A stretch of DNA of 56,322 nucleotides, from contig BFEA01000004.1 of NCBI GenBank assembly GCA_003427395.1, positions 1,528,098-1,584,419 on the forward strand. The letters are read 5' to 3'. This DNA comes from Chara braunii. Its lineage: Eukaryota; Streptophyta; Charophyceae; Charales; Characeae. The position numbers were made by a program, and so were the translations under genes. A model generated the notes under the pieces. The model made no database searches and was not told the DNA's origin. It saw only the letters and a list, made by a program, of their open reading frames with translations. This document shows positions 43,315 to 55,177 of this stretch, in pieces; within the stretch, counting starts at the first letter, position 1; the number at the start of each line of letters is the position of its first letter.

Positions 43315-43761
43315 GTGGCTATCCCTTTGGTTGGGAGATTGCCTGGTCCGTCATTAGCCTGTGCGTGCGTCGAGAAACAGATACTAGGAAAGCAACCCGT
43401 GGGCAATCACATATTTGAATCAGCCATTCGTTTACCCGCCAGGGCATACCTCAGTCGAGACCGCAGAGCGGTCGCTAGATCTTTCTGTTCAAAAGGGAAT
43501 GGGAAGTTGATCATGCATACTCCAGCATCGATCGAACTCATGCATCAATCAACCATAACCAATAAATCGACAAAATGTCACCAAGGGGGCCTACATCATC
43601 TTAACCGAATTAGACAATCGTCGTGTCCGGTTTTCACCGATCTGAAAAGAGAGTCATCACCCCACGCACAAGATCAGAAGGTTGGCAATTTCGTAACATG
43701 TATGAGGAACATCCAATCCGAGCGCAGGGTGGGGGCAGAAAAGCTGCGAATTTCGAGTTAA
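43315..43761 (+). other. Unrecognised 148-codon open frame inside the 2.6-kb insertion
   Basis: Mixed-composition frame with several Cys and His but no motif I can name. No partner frames, no splice signals judged. It could be a chance frame in GC-richer DNA. Confidence 0.2.
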
Positions 43762-44398
43762 ACTAGTCATCTAAAAATTTTGCAAGGAGGGCTGAGGGAA
43801 GCGCGTGAGTTCATTCCACGCACACACCATAGGCAGAAAATCAAAAAGGATTTTCGAAAGGATTGAAAAAACGGTCGTACAAGGTCGGCCAAGGTGGAAA
43901 TCAAAATTTAGACAGAAGATTGGAGAAAGGCATCATCCCACACACACATCTCTCTCTCTTCCTCTCTTCCACGCTACATCACCTCTAATGCGGGCGGTTC
44001 GTCGCCTCGCACCAACATCGAGTCGTCAACCCGCTTAGCCCAAGTACGTAAGCCAAGTTCGCCCGTGCGCCACAATCCGTCGCGGTCCGCACGTCAACCC
44101 TGCATACTCAGCATCAGCTCGTCGGGTCGCCCAACTCCCACATTAACTCACCTCTTCACTTACACGTTAGTTGACCCTCAGTGATCGTGCTGACCCTTGG
44201 AATGTCCCGAAATTTTTAGAGATAAAACTTTAATCGCGCTCGCAAGATTTATAGCGTGCATGCATGCGCGGCGGATCCGGGATTGCACTTTCGAGAAGGA
44301 GAGGAGGAGAAAGGAAGTGCCTAAGTTCTGCATGCCCAGGCCATGGCGTAGGGGACATAGCCACTCTCCACACATCGATTTGAGCATGCAACGTCTTG

Positions 44399-44432
44399 GC
44401 CAATCAGATCGTAGGGAGGCACATGTATAGAA
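44399..44432 (+). promoter_or_regulatory. Possible CCAAT/TATA-like pair
   Basis: 'ggccaatcagatc' followed about 20 bp later by 'catgtatagaag', within the putative LTR-like insertion. Spacing is shorter than typical; weak. Confidence 0.2.
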
Positions 44433-45035
44433 GGAAGAAAGGAAGCGGGAAGAAGGCGAGAGAATCAAGAAGAGATACAGTTACAATTGCGTCCGCCAAA
44501 AGTTACAGTTACACGCAAGATTAAGGGTGCCACTCAGTCAGAACTCTGCTCCCGCCGCAGGAAGGCACACGCAAGCAAGAAGCACAGCGCAACAAAAATT
44601 TCAAAGTTTCTAAACTCCGACTTAAGTTCGAATTGCAGAAAAAGAAAATTTCAAAGAACGAAAACTCGAAAACAATTTCGAGGATCCCACGGGGGCTCGA
44701 CATCAATTGAAAGGAAATTTTGAAAAAGAAAACGACATTCCCGCACGTTCGTCGCGCCAAAATTTTCGTTCCCCTTAGCCTCAGCAGAACAAGAAGGAAG
44801 CTATGCCACAGTTATTTCTCTTGCTCTATAAGGCGAGCTCTCCTAACTGCCTACGCGGGACTTTTTTCGATACTGGCCTAACAAAATCAAAAAGGAAAAC
44901 GAAAAAGAAACGAGGGCATACATGCAACTCGCCCAACCGACCCATCCCCACGTACTTCACCTGACTAACCCGGCCCGTTCCCCCAAAGCAGCTTTACGCG
45001 GAAAGTCGCGTGATCACAAAAAACGGTTCGTCACA

Positions 45036-45915
45036 AAAACTTTTAAGCATCTCGTAAATATGAGGATGTTCTCCTGAAGTTGTCTCCCCCAAATAAACCT
45101 GATTGTGCGAGGGGTGAATAATGTCAGGCATGACTAAAATCATGTGATTGGATAAAGTTGTCGCCATTAGCTTATAAACTGTTGTAAGTAGGGTCATAGA
45201 TTGGTAATTGAGAATATCTTATCGCTTTTTTTATAGAGGAGGGTTGACACCCCTTGCCCCATCACTGCGTCTATTTGCCGTGTGATCCAAACCGCATGGA
45301 TGTAGTCCATCAGATCATGTGACTTGGAGAGGGTAGACCACGAAGATTCTCAAAACTCTTTAAGAAAACCATCAATTCCTGGGGTTTTATCCTCGTCCAT
45401 CATCATCTGGGCAGTCCATACCTCGAGGTGTTGATGCAAGAGGAAGGTAAACTTCTCAATGTCTCGTGTTTTTTGGTCTCGAGGGAGGTGAGAGCGGTGA
45501 GAGGTGAGAGCAATGGGAGGTCAAGCGTTATTGATACCAGTCCCGAGCAATTCGAACACATTGTGGGGTGGAGGTGGCGAGTGGCATCATGGTTTGTCAT
45601 GGGTTGGTCAAGGTATCGATGATGCACTGGTCATTCTTGGCTTTGGTTATGATAAAGAATTTGGCTTTAAGGCCCTTTGTGGTGTCAGAATGGCAAAATA
45701 GTTTGCCTCTGATCCGGGATGTCTTGCCATTAACGTTCTTGAAAACCCAACAATTGTTCTTTGATCGATTGGATGGTGGTGAAAATGGTGTTCGGGTTCC
45801 TCTCCCAGGTTCCAGATTCAACCTGCATTTGTTGTAGGTTGTATTGAAGCTTGATCATATCAAGGTTGCGCTGAGCTGTTAAAAGTTTTGAATATTCATT
45901 GCACTCACGAGCCAT
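45036..45915 (-). pseudogene. LINE-2: RT N-terminal part and upstream
   Basis: Minus strand 45197-45036 reads 'TLLTTVYKLMATTLSNHMI', 'VMPDIIHPSHNQVYL' and 'HPHIYEMLKS', the fingers region just before motif A in LINE RTs. Frames at 45597-45915 ('ECNEYSKLLTAQRNLDMIKL', 'FFIITKAKNDQCI') fit the linker between endonuclease and RT. Several stops. Confidence 0.65.
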
Positions 45916-47050
45916 AAAAAAAGTTTGATGTTAAACCAGAGGATATCATTGCCGATTATCTTCAGTTGTTCGTGTGAAAATACTCAAACATCCTTGAGGT
46001 ACTGTTGAAAGTTATCTATTTTGAGTAAGAAAGTGTTTAGCTTGTAGAAGTCGTTATCTTGATCCGACGTTTTCTTGAATTACAAGATGGGCAAGCACAT
46101 TGGTTAGTCTAGGTTAGGGTATGGACTTCAAGGAAAAATGTTTGTGTGTTGGAGCGCTCCCGACATCTCTTCGGGCAAGAGGATACGGTCTATGCAGGTC
46201 TTTGAGGCCGGCACTGTATGACTCTTGCGGTAACAAGAGCAGGCTTGGCGTGTGGGGAAGGTGGAGAGAAGACAAAAATTTGAGTGCTCATCAATTTCCA
46301 CGTACGAGGAGGGCGGGAAGGGGATTCTCTAGCGGTCCAGACCTTGATTCGGAGCAACCTTAAAATCTATGCCACTATAGTAGGGATATCAAGTGAGAAT
46401 TCCGGTTTGAGGGATTAAAAAAAAAACGTTGTTTGGCATGCGGCTCGTTTAGTCCACAGACATACAGGATGCATAGGACTTGAAGTTTCATAATGACCAG
46501 GATGGACACCCACTTGCCCTCCTCCTGATTTGTTTCCTAGTACGGTGGTTTTGCTCAGACCCTGGGGGAGCTAGATGGTGAGTCCAACACTCATGGCCCA
46601 AGGGGCATGTGCTCGAAAGGTCGGGAAGGGTCTGATTTTCATCCGTGAATGATGATGGTTCATTGTGTCCATGAGTTTCTGGACATAGATATCGTTTGAC
46701 ATATCTCTTTTGACCCCTCTAAGTTGTTCCCACATAGCCTGTTTTTTATTTGGGTCGGTTGACGCTAGTTTGTTAATGTGAAGCAAAGGTCCAAGTGTGC
46801 AGCCCATTTCCCTTATTTCCACTTTTTTTTCTAACCGTATAATGTTTTTATAGCAATTATCTTAAACTGTTCAAAACGTTCGAGTAAGAGCCTAAAAAAA
46901 AGTTAAACTAAAGATTTGTATCGAACTCAGCTGTGTTTGTATGATGTTAGAAGGGAGTTGGTGGAACGGTGGAAAAAAAGAGCATGGGTGTCAGATGAGC
47001 AGCTCAATTGATGTGATCCCAAGGCCTGTACATAAGTTTTTTAAGGGAAA
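45916..47050. other. Probable LINE-2 5' part, too decayed to call
   Basis: By position on minus this should hold the endonuclease. No QETK, GDxN or SDH box could be found. A minus frame at 46571-46822 is unrecognised. Confidence 0.35.
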
Positions 47051-47288
47051 ACTATGGCGCGATGACCGCAGTCAAGGTTTTCAGGTTTAAATGTGTTTCA
47101 GTTACAGTTTTGCAAATTTTACTTCAAAGTGAGGAAAATCGTGAATGTATTCACCCAACCCTTAGGGTGAGGTGGAGATGTGTTGTTTTCGAGGGATGTC
47201 TAAAGTGGATTTATAATAGAAAACGTGACTGCACCGTAGTTACCGTTTTTTTTTTTTTTTGATGATCCTTCCCAATTAGTGCCAGACA

Positions 47289-47480
47289 AGTTTAATGTGG
47301 CTCATAGTCCACCTTCCAATTCCCACGGCCGAGTGGTTATCCACTAAGAGTTGGTATACTGATGCAAGTTGTCCTCTTTGTAGTGAACCTTTGAAAGACA
47401 TCCCGCATCTCTTCATCACATGTCATAGGTACCAAAAAATGTTGAAGTGGTGGATAGATGAGGTCTCGGTGGATAGGTGA
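47289..47480 (+). pseudogene. LINE ORF2 C-terminal zinc finger fragment
   Basis: Plus frame has 'SWYTDASCPLCSEPLKDI' then 'PHLFITCHRYQKMLKWW': C-x2-C, HLF, C and W of the finger found after plant LINE RTs, in about 30 residues. Upstream RT is absent on this strand, so this is an isolated relic from a different copy than LINE-2 (opposite strand). Confidence 0.7.
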
Positions 47481-48402
47481 GGTATCGACGTTCAAAGTCC
47501 CGCTACGACAGAAGGGGAAGGAGAGTGGAGGTCGAGAGTGCTATTAACATCACCGGTGGAAGCGAGTAGAGGCTCTGGGACGGAAAGGGCATAAAAAATT
47601 ACTCGGGCGGCTATTTTGTGGGCTACATGGTGTTGTCAGAAGAAGAGCACCGGGAGGGGGATTGCCTTCTCTGCAACCGAGACAAAGGCGTATATCACTT
47701 GTATGTGGCCCAATTGAGTAAAAACATTTTTAGTTAAACGAATTTGGACACTTTTGTAATGACCTGTATGTTTCCTAAATTGTGGTTTGTTTGCAGGCAT
47801 GACTTTAGGAAGTATTGATGGTTTTCCAAGCAGATTTCGATAGGGAATGAGGGAGAGTAGGGTCGGACACACTCAGCATGAACTTAATTTTTGGGAAAAA
47901 CTTGTCCAACTTCCCTAGATTAATTATGCTAAAAACACATATGAGCAGACTGACCTTTGGTGATTTCCTCGGGGGGTCAGGATCACGGGGATAGGGAAAA
48001 CGTTTTGTTTTTTTTATCTTGGGGTTGTCGGGGGCCTGCCTTCCACCCCATGTCAACATCTATAGGTGTATTATACAGGTTCTGACCCAAAATCAAAGAA
48101 GCAAAAGCAAGGTGACAGTGAATTATAATATACGACAAATGAAAAACATTTCAACGTTAAAGGGTGTGATGGAACGAGGATGTGGAGGGAAAAAGAGGAA
48201 ATATATCAAGCAAGAAATCAAGTAGAGGAAATAATATTAGTGGAGATCGTTGGGGGTAAGGGGAAGGGGGGGTTTGGGCGTTCGCCTACCTCAATTGTTG
48301 GGTACCATAGGGAGTTTCCCGGTTGCGTTGGATCGCCTGGCATGCTCCTTGTACTCTCCAATTACAAAAATGTTTGTTGTATAAAACATGGGAAGTTGAG
48401 TC
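47481..48402. other. Unassigned sequence
   Basis: No recognised gene. A plus-strand purine-rich segment lies at 48165-48270. Confidence 0.5.
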
Positions 48403-48442
48403 AGGTTCACAGCAAGTGCTGCTCCCCATGAATAGATTGAGT
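48403..48442 (-). repeat. Dispersed motif D, copy 8
   Basis: Plus 'ggttcacagcaagtgctgct' then 'ccccatgaatagattgag'. CACGTG degraded. Followed by a 27-base A tract (48454-48480). Confidence 0.65.
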
Positions 48443-48574
48443 AATATGTTAGGAAAAAAAAAAAAAAAAAAAAAAAAAAACGGATCTTCTTGTTAGTGAA
48501 TGAATGGAGGCATTTTTTTTTCTTCCTACGATATTCTTCTGAAGTGTTTTTCATTGTAATCCTATAACGTACAT

Positions 48575-48622
48575 TGGGCCCAGTTCTTAGCACGTGTCGC
48601 TCCCCATTATTAGATCGGAGCA
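48575..48622 (-). repeat. Dispersed motif D, copy 9
   Basis: Plus 'gggcccagttcttagcacgt' then 'cgctccccattattagatcg'. CACGTG intact. Confidence 0.68.
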
Positions 48623-49084
48623 TTTGTTTATAAAAAAAAGTTTAAAAAAAAAAAAAACTTGGGTGCTATTCACTAGACCAAACCCATACAAAACCTAAGC
48701 CCGACGCTATTGTTCTTTTTTTCATCTTGAGATAGTCCCTAAAAAAATTTATTCAGCAGGATTTGAACTAATGATTCAGTTATCAACAACTATATGCGTG
48801 TACCGGTTATCCACGAGGTAAGTACATTATATTATTCTCACCGGCATACACATGATAGTATGTCTGTTATGACAGATATAAACATAAGACCATCAGTCTG
48901 ACCAAGCTATGAGAAGGCTAAGTCCTCGACAATCCATAGTATCTCCCACTAATGACAATCAAAGAGTACCCTGTGCCCTACATTGTCTTACAAAAAAAAA
49001 AAAAAAAAAAAACATCACGCTACGAAATCTCTATCCCGGTGGCGGTAAGTGACTCTCCCAGATTGAGACTTACGAGGTGACTGG

Positions 49085-49140
49085 CTCATGTCTATTTGTG
49101 GGGAGTAAAACCTGTTGTAAACTGCGTTCACTGTCCCTTT
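49085..49140 (+). repeat. Dispersed motif D, copy 10
   Basis: 'ctcatgtctatttgtgggga' then 'cctgttgtaaactgcgttca', the most diverged copy listed. Confidence 0.55.
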
Positions 49141-50518
49141 CAAGACTGTTCCGCATGTTAGGGATTAGGACCAACTTCCCTTGCATCATAGAGTAAACCC
49201 CCTGGAGTAGGCTCGCCCCTTTTGTGACTCACGATCAAACCTCAAGCCAATTTAACCTACAATCCTTTATTGTTTTCCCAGCTTGTCCTAACCACTCATG
49301 CTTAAAATGTGGTGTCATTTTTTGTAATTTTTTTACCTAAATTACCAAATCTCCCTAAATTTGGACCAGCAATGAAAATTTTGGCAAAAATACCCAATTC
49401 GAAGAAAAAAATGACGAACTTTAAAAGCTACTCCAAATAGGTTCTTCTAGTGTTTTTAGAGTTTTGTTCTTTCGTTTTTTTTTTTGCCTGTTTTTTTTTT
49501 TTGCCTGTTTTTTTTTTTTATGTTTGTATTATGAGCCTACATTGTTTGTTCGTGAAATTTTCGACGACATTGTTTGTGGTGATGTGGCAAAAAAACTGAA
49601 ATTTGAGTCGTCCATTAACCATCTCTCGTTAAAGTTGCGACTTATCCCTCTTATGATAAAGCCTTTTCTACCCCATCCCCCATTCATGCTACTCCAACAC
49701 TCATAACCCTACTCAGAATCAGATGGTTGACAACACTAGGGGGGACTATGTTGAGGGGAGCAAGTTGAACGGGGCAGTCTGGCTGAGACAGATAAAAAAA
49801 AAGTGTAATGAATGTTTACATTTTCATGATTTTTTCGTGTCTCAAATCTTTCCAAATTTGTTGAGTACCACTTAGTTTAGCCATTACCGGATGTGTCTGA
49901 GCCACACTTCTGGGAGTTCTTTTTTTGTGGGACAAGTATATTGCTATCACAATCGAGGTTCGAATGGGCAAAAAAAAAAAACATTCCAGCAGGTCAGTCA
50001 CGTGCCGAGTGCGAAATGGTAATAAAAACATGGCACAACTTTGGAATAGGCAGATTAGGTTTTATGCAAGGAGGGGGTCATGGTGTGCAAATTGCTATGT
50101 TTTTGTTTTTTTACCATTTGGGACATGCACGGCAACAGATCTGTCAACATGAGTTTGTTTTGCTTTTTGAAACTCAAAACCTGAAGTAGCCATACTCGTT
50201 TTGATTTTTTTTTTGTCATGGGTCATATATCGATGAGGACTGAATCACCGAACATGACTATTAACCCTGCTTCCCATCCATTGTCGACAAATTGAATGTG
50301 GTTTCGCACAATCCACATGGTCTCTCGCTTATGACCATCGATGATTACTTTTTGGGGTAACCAAGGCGCAATCACGAAAGCAGTTTCTAAATGTTCTTCG
50401 AACTGCGTTTTAGCACTCCAAACTCCGCTTTATAGAAAAGTCATACCGCCGAGTTTCTAACTGGCAACTGAAGTTCAGTCAAACACGTGTCCGTTTTCTT
50501 AGGGGGGAGAGTTCAGTA
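49141..50518. other. Unassigned AT-rich sequence
   Basis: T-rich simple repeats at 49478-49520. No gene. Confidence 0.5.
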
Positions 50519-50683
50519 GAGTCACCAAAATGAGTTATAATTGTACTATGGGGCAAAATACAGTTTGCAATTGCACTTCGAGCACCCTACATGGCCAAAT
50601 AGTTGGATTATATACGTTGCCCGAACAACAGTTTAAAACTGTATCGTGGCCCATAGTGCAATTATGACTTATTTTTGTGACTC
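50519..50683. mobile_element. MITE-like hairpin element B, copy 2 (165 bp)
   Basis: GAGTCAC...GTGACTC ends, inner 'tgtactatggggcaaaatac' and its complement. Same length as the copy at 4859-5023. Both are followed by 'ctgcgta' / 'tggcgta', so the right end could extend a few bases. Confidence 0.8.
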
Positions 50684-51484
50684 CTGCGTATTTATTTATT
50701 AACTTATTTATTTTTTTAATATCGGGCGTGGCTAAGGCATCTTGTCAATGGCCTAGCCAATACCTCGGCTTGACCCGAAAAAAAAAAAAAAAAAAAAAAC
50801 GGACTGAAGTTACAAACTCTGCAATACGACTTTTATGCAACGCGGAGTTTCGACTGCATTGTAAACTTTCGATCGGACTGGATTGCAAAAACTGTGTTTG
50901 GAATGTATTTTGAAACTTGAACCATGACCGCGTCCTATTTTTCTCTTACTTCTTTTTTTTTTTTGTCAGCAATTCTCTTACATTGGTTGTTAAAAAAAAA
51001 AAAACACAAGTATTTGTGCCCCATTTAAAGATGAAAATACTTGCTATACCCAACCCCAGTGACCAACTTGTATCATTACCCGAAAATTTACATGTGCAAA
51101 TTATTTATATACCCACGACGGAGGAGGACCAAGGTTGTTAACGCTAAATTGCAGTTATATTCAACTACCATAATGTTAATTATGCACATACCCGACAAAT
51201 TATGTGTATACCCAATTTTGTGTGTGGGGTCCTGGACATAAGCATAATTTTGTGCTCCCTAGCCCATGGCCTGTGAGACTGAGTCCGAATATAAGTTGGC
51301 ACACAAAAAAAATAGGGCATCACCTTAAATTGAAGGAGGTCTGGGTATAGATGCAAGTTGGGCGTTCGACTGGGTATAGTGGATATTCACATTTTTCAGT
51401 GGGGTACAAAAGTCATTTTCCCCTGAAAAATAAATAAATAAAACTTGCATTTGTGGTAAGGAAAACTATTAAATAAGGGTTTCG
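50684..51484. other. Unassigned sequence
   Basis: A tract at 50779-50799 and short A/T tracts. No gene. Confidence 0.5.
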
Positions 51485-52230
51485 ATGACTCCCTTAAGTC
51501 AAAATAACTTTAGGAGACCTTGTAGGCTATGGATGATGAAAACATTTCAAGACTTAACACATTTTATAAGGAACTCTGGTTGCACGTTTAGGATCTTCTC
51601 AAGGATCGTCGGATCCCTTTTATCAACCTTCTTATTCACCCTATCCATTAGGTTCATGCACCAGATAAATATTCAGGATAACATTATGTTGGTCAACGAG
51701 ACCATAAAATATGCCACGGAGAGAAAATGTGAGGCAGCCACTTTGTTCATTAATTTCCAAAAGGCTTATGATCACGTGAATTACATTTTCATGGATATGA
51801 GCCTATATTTATGACTTTAGACTAGTATTCAGAGTCTCGATAAATAAGCTACACAAGTTCGCCCCCACAAAGATCATGTTTAATGACCACCTATCCTCCC
51901 CATTCTCTTTCCAGAGGTCTTTGTGCCAAGGGGATCTTATAGCATCGTTGCTTTTTGTTCTTATAATGGAGGCTTTGGCAGCAACAATATTCTCAACCCA
52001 AAAATCAAGAGGATAAACATCCCGAAGATTTCAGTTTATCTCATCCCTATAACCTCATTTTTTGCAGACAACCTTACCGTCCAAATGAAAGTGTCCCATA
52101 ATACCTTGAGAGTCTTGTCACACACAATTGACAGTTGTTTTTGTGGCAATAGACATGAGGGTGAATTGGGGGTTCAGGATAGAAGGTTGGTGAATCCACC
52201 CAGATGGCAAGGTTCTGCCAGTTGAACCGC
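51485..52230 (+). pseudogene. LINE-3: reverse transcriptase fragment
   Basis: Plus strand: 'NIQDNIMLVNETIKYA', motif A 'ATLFINFQKAYDHVN' (about 51737-51781), RQG-type 'CQGDLIASLLFVLIMEALA' (about 51917-51975) and the active-site box 'SFFADNLTVQMK' (about 52055-52090; FADN for FADD). The first catalytic Asp of motif A is Asn and the last of FADD is Asn. Frameshifts between the boxes. Confidence 0.78.
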
Positions 52231-52239
52231 GCATCAACT

Positions 52240-52480
52240 TGAAACCAGAAAAAAAAACATGGGTGAAACTGCACAATAACGGAGTTGATTGGGCAATGAT
52301 GAAAATATATGTCACGATGGATAAATTCGAGAGGATAGTTTTTTTTCGTGAGCTCATATCACGCACCCTAAATGTAGACAACCTGTTGATAGTTAGAGAC
52401 TAGAATTGCACGTTAAATGGCATAGAGGTCACGATGCCAGAGCGACAGATAAAATCCTCTTGCTGGAATAAATGCTATAG
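52240..52480 (+). pseudogene. LINE endonuclease fragment lying after the RT
   Basis: Plus frame 'WVKLHNNGVDWAMMKIYV' then 'NVDNLLIVRD*NCTLNG' aligns with the LINE-1 endonuclease segment 'WVKLAVDQEDWAIMTVYA' ... 'ENLIIMGNWNTVL'. The catalytic 'GDFN' is 'RD*N' here. It stands 3' of an RT fragment, the reverse of the EN-RT order in one protein. Confidence 0.65.
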
Positions 52481-54169
52481 TGAAAACTTGTTAATTTTTT
52501 TTTTCATGCTTCGAGCAAATGACAGAGAAACTTGGTTTTGTGCAGCATAAGAAGGAGGAACAATGGGCTGCCATAGAACGCTAGATGTTTTTTTAGCAAG
52601 CCCACAATGGAACGAAACAGTTGTTAATGTGAAGGTTGTTTCATAACCGATTTCATATTACTATTTATTGTTTTTTTCAAACAACCCGACTCTCAAGAAA
52701 GAGGGAGAAGGTACTTAAGACTGAATACTCGTAACCTCGAGGATTCGAATGTCCTAATCTGCGTAAACAAATTTTAGGAAAGTTGGGATTTCAACAAGTA
52801 CCGCTTTCAATCTTTCGGTGAATGGTGTGACACATGCATATCCATCACATCGAATATGCTCAGTGTATTTTTAAAAATTTTAACAGACAAATTGACGCAA
52901 AGATTCTGCAAACGCAGGGCTACAAAGAATGAAGCTATATTGCTTATGCAATCAGAGCGGTTATCTTATGGGTGATTTGAGACGAGAGAAACTTATTGGT
53001 ATTCAAAATAAAATTCTTATATGATATGACCATTAAAACGAAAATCTAACACAATATAATGTTGACCATCAAAAGTGCTTGGAACAGGAAAGTAGTGCCG
53101 TAGTGAAAGAGGGTAGAAAACTCGCTAGCACTAGATGGTTTCATAATACTTGAGCCAGAAAGAGAAAACTTGTTGAGGTAAAAACATAGAAGTTGCTGGT
53201 TTCAAAGTGGTTATTTACCACTTAGATAAGACGTGAACGCTCGATCTTAAGTCCAGTAGAAAACGATATAAATTGGTCGGGTACGTAAGGAGGGAGGGAG
53301 CGTTATTTATCTCCTTGGTCCCGAATTAGGATCCAATCTTCGCATTAGGAGTTTTTTTCTTTTGTATCTGGTTTTGTTGCCCTTTTGGAATTGTGGTTTC
53401 CACACCTCGAAATTATGAGGGTGTACTTTTGTGTATTTGTTTGCACTTAGGATGTAGGATTTAGGATCTTGGTAGTGGTTATATGATAGCTGTTTTTTAT
53501 ACATGTTTTTTTTTTTTTGCGTAGAAACCCGATAGTAAGATGAGGAACTATAACTGCTTGTCAAAGGTAGTGCAACAGCCAAAGAGATGTGTGGGTCTGT
53601 AGCGAAAGACTGTATGCTAAACTGGATGATGCTTCCAGACGTTGTGGCCCAGGGGCCTTGTCCCACATGCACCATTGATTTCAGCTAACTCAACAGTGTG
53701 ACATTGATAAAAAATATTTTTTAATTATAAAGAAATGGTGTTTTTTTTTTTTTTTTTATTTTTAAGATTCAGGATTGTGTTTCGCTTTTTATTCTTTTTC
53801 TCATGCGATAAGTCATTGTGAGGTTCCAGGTGTGAAAAGGAAAGTCCGTGCCTCTGACACACCATTCCACATAAATACCACGAGCTATCCACGAATCGAC
53901 ATATGTGACACAAAAACTTCATGAAGCCATTTGCCGCCAGCCTATGAACCAGGACGTTTTCTGGGACCCATACAAACGAACACACCATGCAAGAAAGGGC
54001 GATGGTGTGAAATGGCAAAAAACAAGGGACTCCGTCATCCCGTGGATAACGGATTGACGAAATGGTTTAACATCAACAATAATGGGAAAAAAAAGAAGGA
54101 TTCGGCTAAAATAAAAAAGAAAGTCGCCTCGTTGAGCCATCTGAGACGAAAAAACGAGACAGAACCCAA
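52481..54169. other. Unassigned sequence
   Basis: AT-rich, no gene; poly(T) at about 53741-53757. The minus frame at 53307-53675 (122 codons) is unrecognised. Confidence 0.5.
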
Positions 54170-54235
54170 GAACCTAGCTCAGTGGGTACACCCATGAACT
54201 GTTGAAAATACAGACCTGTGTTCGAATCCACATGA
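54170..54235 (+). pseudogene. tRNA-derived (SINE-like) segment
   Basis: 'aacctagctcagtgggtaca' (A box) and 'cctgtgttcgaatccacatg' (B box) on plus. The same wording is seen on the minus strand near 17205-17225 and 29390-29410 in units A and B. Acceptor stem lacking. Confidence 0.5.
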
Positions 54236-54808
54236 TGAAAGTTGATGAGTAAAAGTTGTAAAACCAACTATTTCTGAATTACCTATGACCGGTCAGCTTA
54301 ATGATGATATCTCAAGGTCGTCGCCCTTAAAAAAAAAAAAAACAAAAAAAAAAAACAGCTAGCTCAACCAGAAAGTGGAAGGGTAGGGGCATTGTAAAGG
54401 AAAAAAGTTAAAAAAAACTTGTTTTTCAGTGCTTTTACGATGACAAAAATATGAACTGGGAGGGCATCCCGAAACGACAATCATCCACCGCGCTATGTAC
54501 ATAACTCCTCGAATCTCCGGTGTCGCAGCGGGTCACACGTCGTTGAAAACTCAACGTGGGACAAGGTCCTGGGAGTGATGCGGAGGTCCCCGGCCTTTGA
54601 GGAAAAAAAATAAAATAAAAAATTATGGGGGGCACCAGTACGGTCGCTCATCACGGGCAAGCATAACATGTGGGAAAGCAAGGAATGTCCATGTCGGGAA
54701 ACAAGGACTGTCGAGTGTGAAAGATCAGGAGGCTCCCCCTGGTACCCCGTCATCACCCACTTCCCCTTGACCCCTTCCTCCTCAGCCCTGATTGAAGCAT
54801 AGTCTGAC
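54236..54808. other. Unassigned sequence with a retroposon tail
   Basis: At 54581-54622 'gaggtccccggcct' is followed by an A-rich run, matching the 3'-tail block of LINE-1 on plus. The rest is unrecognised. Confidence 0.5.
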
Positions 54809-54886
54809 GAGCCCTGTTCTACGAGTACTTCGAGCCCTGTTCTACGAGTACTTCGAGCCCTGTTCTACGAGTACTTCGAGCCCTGG
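54809..54886. repeat. 23-bp tandem repeat, about 3.4 copies
   Basis: Unit 'gagccctgttctacgagtac' plus 'ttc', copies identical. Confidence 0.97.
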
Positions 54887-55177
54887 TAGGGGTAGACATT
54901 CTACTACAAGTCCCATAGGTGAACCCTTTCCTTTTCGAGGGACCCTACCTGGTAGCCTCTGTCATCAGTTAGTCCGCGGCCACCATCCGTCTTTCCCCAC
55001 CTCGGTCATCAGCTAGACCCCTCTGGTTATTCTCTGGAATTCTTCGACTCCCTCAAGTGGCTCGCATGCGGGCCAGCAGTTCCCACCGTGGATGCTGGGC
55101 ACGTCGTCGCGTGCGGCACCTCCCGCTCCTGCCCTTTCCGAGCACCCCGCTTCTTTCACCCGGCGTGCTGACGTGGC
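54887..55177. other. Upstream region of the putative methyltransferase gene
   Basis: GC-richer than the preceding 3 kb. No clear TATA box. Two 'cggtcatcagctag/tgtcatcagttag' segments. Confidence 0.4.

Larger units (their letters stand above)
42402..45035. mobile_element. 2.6-kb insertion with TGTGACG...CGTCACA ends, splitting LINE-2
   Basis: Starts TGTGACG and ends CGTCACA, i.e. TG...CA with 7-bp inverted termini as in LTRs. The LINE-2 RT is in the same strand and order on either side. Flanking 'aagaa' / 'aaaac' are a poor target duplication. No internal direct LTR pair, RT or integrase was found, so it may be a large solo LTR or a non-autonomous element. Composition is less A/T-rich than its surroundings. 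Confidence 0.5.

Noticed and set aside
42447-44882. Alternative ends TGTTAGG...CCTAACA for the insertion in LINE-2
   Set aside because: Also TG...CA, but these ends leave non-LINE sequence outside them on both sides and show no target duplication; TGTGACG...CGTCACA meets the LINE frame better.
54170-54235. Functional tRNA gene
   Set aside because: A- and B-box-like words are present but the ends do not form an acceptor stem and no anticodon arm is clear.
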